Part shown: one piece after another, positions 57,205 to 64,000 of the stretch | Layout of the letters: every line of letters begins with the position of its first letter | Position numbering within the stretch: the first letter of the stretch is position 1 | From: Cyrtodaria siliqua | Lineage: Eukaryota; Mollusca; Bivalvia; Adapedonta; Hiatellidae | Assembly (NCBI GenBank): GCA_037043455.1 | Contig: JAWPHD010001421.1 | Coordinates: 124,001-188,000, forward strand | DNA length: 64,000 nt | Reading direction: 5' to 3' | The notes under the pieces: generated by a model | Database searches by the model: none | Told to the model about the DNA's origin: nothing | The model's input: the letters and a program-made list of their open reading frames with translations, nothing else | Made by a program: the position numbers and the translations under genes

Positions 57205-57645
57205 GAAAACAAGCACTGCCTGTACGAAATGTGACGCCTGTAAAAGAGGCGTCGTTTTACTAAAATTCCAGGCGTCAATTGAAATTCACCTATAAACTAG
57301 TATACTGGAAAATCCAGGCGGAATCGGGCAGGAAACCAGGTGGAAACCAGGCGGAAAGGAGGCGGAAACCAGGCGTCATTTTTGCGAATTATGCAAATGA
57401 GGTAAAATCAAATGACGCCCGGCATTTTTAAAACGACGGGCGTCAAAATATCCTGGCGGAATCGAGCAGGAAACCAGGTGGAAACCAGGCGGAAAGGAGG
57501 CGGAAACCAGGCGTCATTTTTGCGAATTATGCAAATGAGGTAAAATCAAATGACGCCCGGCATTCTTTAAAACGACAGGCGTCAAAATATCCTGGCGGAA
57601 ACCAGGCGTCATTTTACATGAATTATGCAAATGAGACAGATGCCA
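57205..57645 (+). repeat. GGCGTCA-rich repeats with 2.3 copies of a ~155-bp unit
   Basis: Starts after CCTGTACGAAAT. AGGAAACCAGGTGGAAACC, AATTATGCAAATGAGGTAAA and TGACGCCCGGCATT recur at ~155-bp spacing; a third shorter copy ends at 57637. ATGCAAAT is the octamer (POU) motif, here three times. Related GACGCC text with the inverted ATTTCGTACAGG lies at 63061-63304. Confidence 0.7.
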
Positions 57646-57927
57646 TCAAGAAATTATTTGGGGAATCACTGAAAATAGATAAAAAACTACTATAATACAA
57701 TAACTACATGTATGTGGAATACAATACGTGGGACTAAGGGAAATAACATGAGGGAGCGCCTCTACTGCCACCTTGCAGACACAAGTGCGGGAAACAGCGC
57801 AAAACGAGTATCGCAGCATTTTTTGGGTGCCGGGTGTTTTCTTGGTCTTAAAGTATAATCTACATGCTTCAAGTTTTTGTTTCACCAAACGAGTAGTCCA
57901 GCCCATGTCTGAGAGCACTGTTAGCAA
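57646..57927 (-). CDS. Uncharacterised ORF (93 codons), weak
   Basis: ATG start, MLTVLSDMGWTTRLVKQKLE followed by a basic Lys/Thr stretch and a hydrophobic end. Composition of the first 60 residues is protein-like, but no domain is recognised, no splice context is clear, and it abuts repeats. Could be a transposon remnant. Confidence 0.2.
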   Translation of the reverse strand: MLTVLSDMGWTTRLVKQKLEACRLYFKTKKTPGTQKMLRYSFCAVSRTCVCKVAVEALPHVISLSPTYCIPHTCSYCIIVVFYLFSVIPQIIS

Positions 57928-58308
57928 GATGAAGAATGCTTGTTAATTTCTGTTTGACAATGTTGCCTTCGAGCACATATGCCCTTCTTTAACCTTAATT
58001 GTACTATATTGTAAACAGACAAGGATACCACTATTATACTGTATGCTCTTTCCATAGGGTGAAGCATAATGACAAGAGTTAACTTTTTTCAATTTTTAAT
58101 ATACAAATCAGAACAATAACTGTTAAACAAAAAGTGACAAAGGTACTTACCGACAATGCAGATTTTCAAAATTGGAAGAGAATTATCACAAACCCAATGA
58201 TAATATTAAAATCACATGTACTCACAAAAATAATCCACATATTTTTGCTGTTTCAGAAGAAAAAAATAATAAATTATAATGAAAAATAACTTTTTTAAAT
58301 ATGGTTTG

Positions 58309-61266
58309 TTAAGTGTCAGTGTTCTTTTCTCTGGCTCTCTCATTTAACAATAACATCTCACTGTCTTCGGCATCCATGGAATTTAATTCATCTGCACTTA
58401 ATAGATTCTTCCATCTACCCGCGGACTGATCTCTAACCCTGAAAATTAATATATTAAACTTGTTATTGATAGATTTTTAATATATTCCATTTTGTCAAAG
58501 TATCTGCAAGATATCAAAATAAATATATAGCTTAATAGTAACACATGTAATTGTTAAAATATCATGAGTTTTAGCTGTTTAAAAACCATAGACTTAGGAA
58601 TTGTATAATGGTTTAATCTTATGTTTTGGTGTACATGAGCTTGAATTTTTGCTTGTCAAAACGTTTAATGTCGAATCAAAGTAATTTTTCAACAAGGACC
58701 GACATCATGCCATGCTGATCATTTGAGAAAATGACCCTTATCGATATCACTTATAGTTTTCAAGAAGTAGTCGCTACAATTTTTAAAAAAAAATCTATTT
58801 TAAGCTGTGGCGACCATCTTGAATTTCCTGATATTTTGCCATGATCAATAAGACATCAAGAGCAACATTCCTGTGAAGTGTCATGAAAATCTGTCAAGTA
58901 GTTGCTACAAGTTTTTTACTATATAACTATGTAAACAAAGATGGCCACTCAGGCAGCCATGTTTGACATCGAATCAGAACGATTTACGACAAGGACCAAC
59001 ATCATGTCATGCTGATTATTTTAGAAAAAGTCCCATATCAATACATACTTGTTTTTTAAAAATCTTTTTTTAGCTTTGGTGGCCATCTTGGATTTCACAT
59101 CAACATGAATTTTTGCTAGGATCAACTAGACTTCATGAGCAACATTTCTGTAAAGTTTCATGAAAATCCATCCAGTAGTTTCAGAGGAATAGTCGCTACA
59201 AAAAAATTACGGACGGACACACAACGGACACCGCACCACGGCATAAGCTCTGCTGATCTTTAATCAGTAGAGCTAACTTGGTATAGCTCCTCAGAAATGC
59301 TGGATATAGTTATAATAGATATCGCTCCAAGCTGGTTATTCATTGTGGCAAGTTTGAATGAAAAATTTTAAGAGATATGGACCAGACACACAACATAAGT
59401 GGGTGGTGTGCCTCCACCACTAAACAAATATCATTAAATACATAGCCTAAAATGCGCTGAAATGACACCAAACACCAAGAAAATCTTCCTATAAATAATG
59501 AACTGTCTTCATGGTCTTAAATCAGATATTTAAAATTTAATTTGACCAACATATATACACGGTTTGAACTTTCTAAAGCTACTGAGGTTACACGTACACT
59601 AACTTACATATTTTGAGAATTCAAACTCTTTTGACGAATTATAACCGGCCAGGACAAACCCAAAAACTGGAGCGTCAAATTAAGTTACCAACTTGTAATT
59701 AATTTTATGCATATTCATTCATGGATATTTTAAGAACCGGTGAATAAACCCATACTTTTTAATACATACATAATACACCTTATAGGCTGTTTTTCTTTTT
59801 GGCCTTACCTAAGATGTACAAGTATGAGTGGTTTAACTTGTTGGTGTCTTCGTAGTTTCCCCAGTCAAGTCATTCTTTCCAGTCATAGAAGCAACTGGTG
59901 CTTTGAACACTGGTACATACTGGAACAAACAGCTCCTGTCTGCAATAAAGTTTATAATAAAAATATAAATATATATATATAATTATGCTGTGATACAAAA
60001 TATTAAAGACACTAACACTACAAAATCATATGTTTTATCAACATTTTATCCAGGTCATATAATAATGTACATGTGCCAATTGAAAGTGTAGTTTTATTCA
60101 CGGATTCTTAAAATACCCACGAGTGAATATGCATAAAATGAATTATGAGTTGGTTTTGAAGTTTAATTGGCCGTAAGTCTCATTTATTTGACGTCTGGGG
60201 TGCTTCTTTTACATAAGGACATTTATATATGCACCCTGTGATGTCTCATTGCGACGAAAAAATATGTGGACAATTTCAGACTGTGACACGGTGTATGTTT
60301 CTTGTATGATGTCACTAGACACTTGTGTTTTGCCGTTTAAACAATGCATAATGAGTACCTAGATTTAAACTATCGGTAATGCATTTTATATCAAAATGTT
60401 TTTTGGATTAAAGGTTTAGTGTGAAAGTGGATATAACTTATTCTAATACACCAGCACTATATAGCCTAGTTAAAAATATCTTGTTATATTGAGCGATATA
60501 TGACACAGTAATTTTTGTAACATTAGGAGAACAAGCATTGCGCATTTTGCATTGTAACGTATGCAACGTTAGGAGAGTAAGCAAAACAATGCGAAAGATT
60601 TCAGATGTGTGGGTTATTTTCACAGAATAGAAATAGAACATCGTTTACGGTGAATTATCTATAATATATCTTTGGAGTTCAACTTCAATTGTAAACAATA
60701 ATTTCACGTTTCCTATACTATTTGTTTAAGCAATACCAGGAGTGAGACATTATAGTCCGATATCGTCATTGGAACATCAGCTACACGGATAAGTAGGTTT
60801 TAGCGTGTTTTAACTTTTATACACTATCAACATGGTGCGATGTGTGTCGGACTACCTGACGGTACAAGTCCCCAGCAGGGTTCATGCATTGAGGCTCTAT
60901 AATATTAGGATTGAATGGGATGTTGATGGAACAGTCAGCGCTAAAAAAATGGCCTCCAATTGAGTGCGATTGATGGGCTGTGCCTGAAACTCACGGTGCC
61001 TAAGCTGTGCATCATGGGTCTGCTTGATAACCACTGCTAAGGCCATTAGAGTCCTACTTATTAGGTTTTTCGAATATTCCAATAGGTCAATCAGATAAAT
61101 ATCTCTGTATGTATTAGCTAAGATTTAAAATTAAACAAAATAAAAGCTGCAAATATTAAACTTACCACTCAAAATTATACCGATACCAGGCAACGGCCCA
61201 AGAGTTCTGTCCCTTCTCATCCGAGTAGTTGCATACACATCTTATTTTTTGTTGTTGTATATTCAT
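58309..61266 (-). CDS. Candidate small two-exon gene (76 aa), function unknown
   Basis: Exon A 61266-61166: ATG, then MNIQQQKIRCVCNYSDEKGQ and NSWAVAWYRYNFE, ending TG at a strong donor GAGTG|GTAAGTTT. Exon B 58438-58309: acceptor TTAATTTTCAG|GGTTAG; read in the phase set by exon A the junction codon is TGG and the frame continues VRDQSAGRWKNLLSADELNS and MDAEDSEMLLLNERAREKNT to TAA. Phase agreement, good splice sites and coding-like composition support a gene; the intron is 2.7 kb. It lies in antisense orientation in the SLC7 intron. I do not recognise the protein; exon A may be an internal exon instead of the first. Confidence 0.4.
58664..59277 (+). repeat. Shorter relative of the 27150-28764 element
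   Basis: GATATCACTTATAGTTTTCA, AAGACATCAAGAGCAACATT and AACAAAGATGGCC match the 320-bp units; tail GCACCACGGCATAAGCTCTG with hairpin GCTGATC/GATCAGTAGAGCT analogue (GATCTTTAATCAG). Confidence 0.8.
59400..59490 (+). repeat. SINE 3' fragment
   Basis: TGCCTCCACCAC and AGCCTAAAATGCGCTGAAAT match the 3' parts of the SINEs at 51945 and 63656; the tRNA-like head is missing. Confidence 0.6.
59575..60140. repeat. Dispersed sequence shared in inverted orientation with 49280-49345 and 50612-50765
   Basis: AACTTACATATTTTGAGAAT, CAAACCCAAAAACTG and TTAATTTTATGCATATTC are inverted at 50630-50750; CACGGATTCTTAAAATACCC occurs here (~60098) and at 49321. The 59809-59939 segment lies inside. Confidence 0.6.
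59809..59939 (-). other. Exon-like segment with in-frame TGAs (possible poison exon)
   Basis: Bounded by CTTTATTGCAG| and CATCTTAG|GTAAGGCC. In the frame set by exon A of the 61-kb candidate it starts with TG|A, a stop, then reads QELFVPVCTSVQSTSCFYDW and, after a second TGA, LDWGNYEDTNKLNHSYLYIL. If included between 61166 and 58438 it would end translation at once. Alternatively a decayed exon or chance. Confidence 0.25.
60832..60963 (+). CDS. Small ORF (43 codons), weak
   Basis: CAACATGG start, MVRCVSDYLTVQVPSRVHAL and RLYNIRIEWDVDGTVSAKKM. Composition is protein-like, but it has no known motif and no flanking splice evidence. Confidence 0.18.
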   Translation: MVRCVSDYLTVQVPSRVHALRLYNIRIEWDVDGTVSAKKMASN

Positions 61267-61375
61267 TTGCCAATATTACACTGGCTATGGTCTCTATGTG
61301 CTTCTTTAATTACAATTACCTTCACTTTGTACTAACACTTTTGTGTGTTTACGTTGGGCAAGTTTAAATAATTAA

Positions 61376-61624
61376 TTATGGACAATAATCTTCGAGAATT
61401 TCTTTGAAATACTCCAAATGCCATTCTAATCTCCATGTTTCTTGCATCTGCTGCACTGTCTGTTTCCCGTTAGAACTTGTAGGTTTATATGATATCCTTC
61501 CAGACTGTCTCTTGCTATAATATCACAATCCGTTCAAATGTATTTTCAAGCTGTGTTCTTTCTGTCGTAAGTCTGTCACAATTTTCGTATAAATAGTGTT
61601 CAACAGTTTTATCGATGACATCAT
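61376..61624 (-). pseudogene. Protein-like ORF broken by one TGA, function unknown
   Basis: Tandem ATGs at 61624/61621, then 83 codons to TAA at 61376-61378 with a single internal TGA (61523-61525). Before it: MMSSIKLLNTIYTKIVTDLR; after it: SKRQSGRISYKPTSS and QQMQETWRLEWHLEYFKEIL, a helical, charged end. Located 110 bp upstream of the 61266 ATG on the same strand, so it may be an upstream exon or a decayed neighbour. Family not recognised. Confidence 0.3.
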
Positions 61625-63055
61625 GCGATCCGTTTGATCGTCAATACCTCACATTATGAATTGGCGATTGTTTGGCCGTCTTCTTACAGATCCTTCATTC
61701 AAAATCAAGTAGAGTCTTCATTTCTAAAATCACTTTTTAGATCCGTTGACTTTCCGGAAGTTAAAATTTGAAAACATTGTTCTGTTTGAAAAACTGACAT
61801 GCGCAGTGTAACTGTCTACGCTAGACTAAATGCGATTGGCCAATTCAAAATGAAAGTAATAAAAAACAATTGAATAGAATAGAATAGCAGTAAAGTAAAG
61901 TGAGCCAGACGCTTGCAGAGAAATATGAGTGTTCGATTGCATGCGTCTTTGTGATAGTACGAATAACCGTGAATTGTCAACATCAGGAAATGGAAATGAT
62001 TTCTCACGATTCTCTACGTATCAACGCCAAGATAGCATGTATTTACGTTGTAATAAGTCATACCTTTATGTGTGTCTTTTGTTTTAATTTAAATGCAAGT
62101 AGGATTTGAATAATCACTAGAGAACACTCCCAAAACGAACTTTCATGACATTTCGTACTAAAGACTATTCGTACTCGTAGTGTTTTTTTTTCATTGGCGA
62201 AGTTATCTATTCAAGTTTTCTAAATCAGATATCTAAAAGTGCAAAAAAAAGACATACATTCGACACTCTTCTAGTCAAAACTAACAGTGGGCAGAGAAAT
62301 ACCATTTTACATTAGGCACAATAGTGTTTTTTTAATATTTTGATAAAAAGCTTTAATTAAGCATACTTTTGATAGAGCATCATCAAAAAAACTGACCAGT
62401 CAGTGACCAGAAATAAGACATACCAATACATTCTGGTAGGTGATAAACTCTGTCTTTATCTTTGATGTTCGACCAAGTTTACTGTTAAATTTAAGGTATC
62501 TACAGTGTGATTCTTTAAAAACCCTGCATATTTCATGCACATTCATGCAAATTGATTCATAGTATAATTGTATCTTTCAAAATCAAAATCTTGAAAATAA
62601 TCGTCTTTTTTATTCTGCCGCCAGAGATTTTTTATTTTACTATTGAACGTAAGGATAAAAACCGAGTAACACTAATTTTATCACCTACTGAAAATTGGAT
62701 AAAATCTCAATATCTCTGCTATGGAAAATTATGAATAACTGATCTATGATCTTCGCAGTACATAGTGGTACATAAATCAATGTTGTGTCACATTCCTAGA
62801 ATCGAGCTTTGCAATTTATGAACGCCAGTCAATTAAAGAAACCAATGATTAAATTTGAATTAATTGCAATGTTATTGAGTCGCTTCCCTAGCATGGCATA
62901 CACTTAGAATGTTTTTTTTGCCATTTTTTAGGGGCAGCAAAGGCCTTTTAAAACCCTCCCCCGCCCACCAACAAATCCAACCTTAAACATTCTGAGTACC
63001 ATGCAATGTCGCCCTGATATTAACTTCAAAATAACATTACTGTAAAATTCCTAAG
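61625..63055. other. No gene seen
   Basis: AT-rich SLC7 intron. Only short frames on both strands; no repeats recognised by eye. Confidence 0.4.
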
Positions 63056-63059
63056 TATG

Positions 63060-63304
63060 AAATGACGCCTCAGCGAAATTTCTAAGTCCAAATTGACGCC
63101 CGTCATCTAAAAGGACGCCTTTTGCCGGGCGGCATAATAATTTCCGGGCGGCATAAAATCATTTTGACGCCTCCTGAGAGGCGTCAAAACTTCAAAAATG
63201 TTACAGTCCTGCTCAATGACGCCCGTCAAATTCCAATTCCTTCTACTTTCCAGGCGGATTCCGCCTGGTTTCCGGGTAGAATACGCCTCGATATTTCGTA
63301 CAGG
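63060..63304. repeat. GACGCC/GGCGTC-rich terminal block
   Basis: AATGACGCCTCAGCG, TTGACGCCCGTCAT, GACGCCTCCTGAGAGGCGTC and CCAGGCGGATTCCGCCTGG (palindromes). Ends ATATTTCGTACAGG, the inverse of CCTGTACGAAAT at 57217. Confidence 0.65.
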
Positions 63305-63329
63305 TGATGTTACATGTACATCAACAGTG

Positions 63330-63645
63330 TTAAAGGGACACATGGCAATCTTGAGTGTTTGAAATGGGTGTCTCGATTTATATAATCGGTATCATTTTTA
63401 CTTTTACCCTGGTTACATTTAAATAAATCAAATTTTAACTATTCACTATTTCGTCTTATTATACTGTATTAAGTTTTAATATATTATTGGTGCAATAATA
63501 TCAAAAATTAATAATATGCAAGTACAAATGGCTTAAAACAATTCTTATAATTAACATTAATGATTGAACAAATGCAATTTATGTAGAAAAACTATCGGGA
63601 TGCCGCTAGTTTTTATAAAATCAAGATTGCCGTGTGTCCCTTTAA
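63330..63645. mobile_element. TTAA-flanked MITE, copy 2
   Basis: Body 63334-63641: AGGGACACATGGCAATCTTG and inverted AAGATTGCCGTGTGTCCCT, with TTAA at both borders. 308 bp, AT-rich interior similar to 51170-51468. Confidence 0.88.
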
Positions 63646-63655
63646 GAGACAAATT

Positions 63656-63895
63656 TTACTCTGGAAGCTGTGATAGTGCATTTGTGACTCCGAGAGTTCA
63701 AACCCTCTAGGAGCTCGACTTGTAAGTGAGGAAGTGTTGATTCTTAAGCATGGTGGGAGGAATACAGTACTGGTTCTACCCGGGGAAAAAGTGAGTGGTC
63801 TGCTGCCTCCACCACGAAAATATTGACTGTCATATATTATGAGCCTAAAATGTGCTGAAAATAACATAAAACACCATTCAACCAAGAAGCCAGTC
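63656..63895 (+). mobile_element. tRNA-derived SINE (third copy)
   Basis: Degenerate head with GAGAGTTCAAACCCTCT (B-box-like), then GGTGGGAGGAATACAGTACT, GGTTCTACCCGGGGAAAAAG, GCTGCCTCCACCACG and GCCTAAAATGTGCTGAAAAT. Directly follows the TTAA MITE. Confidence 0.75.
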
Positions 63896-64000
63896 TGTTA
63901 CAGGAAACAACTGTGTTGCTTTGGCCGTGTTGTGCTTGGTACGAACCACCAAAACACACTTAACGACCATCTTGACGGGAAATTAAATTGGTCCTCTTAA

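Noticed and set aside
59809..59939. Selenoprotein exon (TGA as Sec)
   Set aside because: Two TGAs where Trp fits better, no SECIS-like structure recognised, and phase with 58438 fails.

Overview
This window looks like nuclear DNA of an animal, most likely a bivalve mollusc. It is AT-rich and intron-containing, and only about 2% is identifiable host coding sequence. It carries a Gmr1-like Ty3/gypsy element, RNase H-bearing LINE fragments, tRNA-derived SINEs, many small DNA transposons, and dispersed repeats of the 'aacaagaggccc' and 'gatcacctgag' kind. The bivalve assignment is an inference from family composition; nothing here fixes the species.

Layout. 1-3952: 3' half of an LTR retrotransposon whose integrase lies upstream of reverse transcriptase (order IN-RT-RH), then a long 3' LTR. 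4-11 kb: dispersed and tandem repeats and a dead LINE tail (minus strand). 11223-31022: the 5' part of a minus-strand gene that I identify as TMEM209 (nuclear-envelope protein). Seven coding exons join in phase to give 331 codons; the C-terminal exons lie beyond the left edge. Its introns hold transposons and tandem repeats. 31.4-31.7 kb: a tRNA-Ser-like SINE with target-site duplication. 32.7-33.85 kb: a 27-bp minisatellite open in one frame. 33.9-41.5 kb: a large foldback structure with a 2.8-kb insertion in one arm. 42.5-45.8 kb: hairpin repeats and a 57-bp minisatellite. 47-54 kb: a second LINE tail, hAT-like, TTAA and other inverted-repeat elements, a SINE and a 1.9-kb repeat element. 55332-55437 (+): first coding exon of an SLC7 cationic amino-acid transporter that runs off the right edge. 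58309-61266 (minus): a candidate small two-exon gene inside that transporter's first intron. 63.3-63.9 kb: TTAA element and SINE.

Most unusual signal. The 2.7-kb minisatellite at 12626-15369 starts exactly at the 3' end of TMEM209 exon 6. Each of about 73 units is a copy of the last 16 nt of that exon plus its 5' splice donor. The intron therefore begins with dozens of tandem, mostly perfect U1-type donor sites in the sense orientation. Units are homogeneous and 34 bp next to the exon, and longer (41 bp) and more decayed far from it.

Transporter, TMEM209 and the candidate small gene have no evident functional link. The rest is repeat-driven, with several nested insertions whose order can be read from target duplications.
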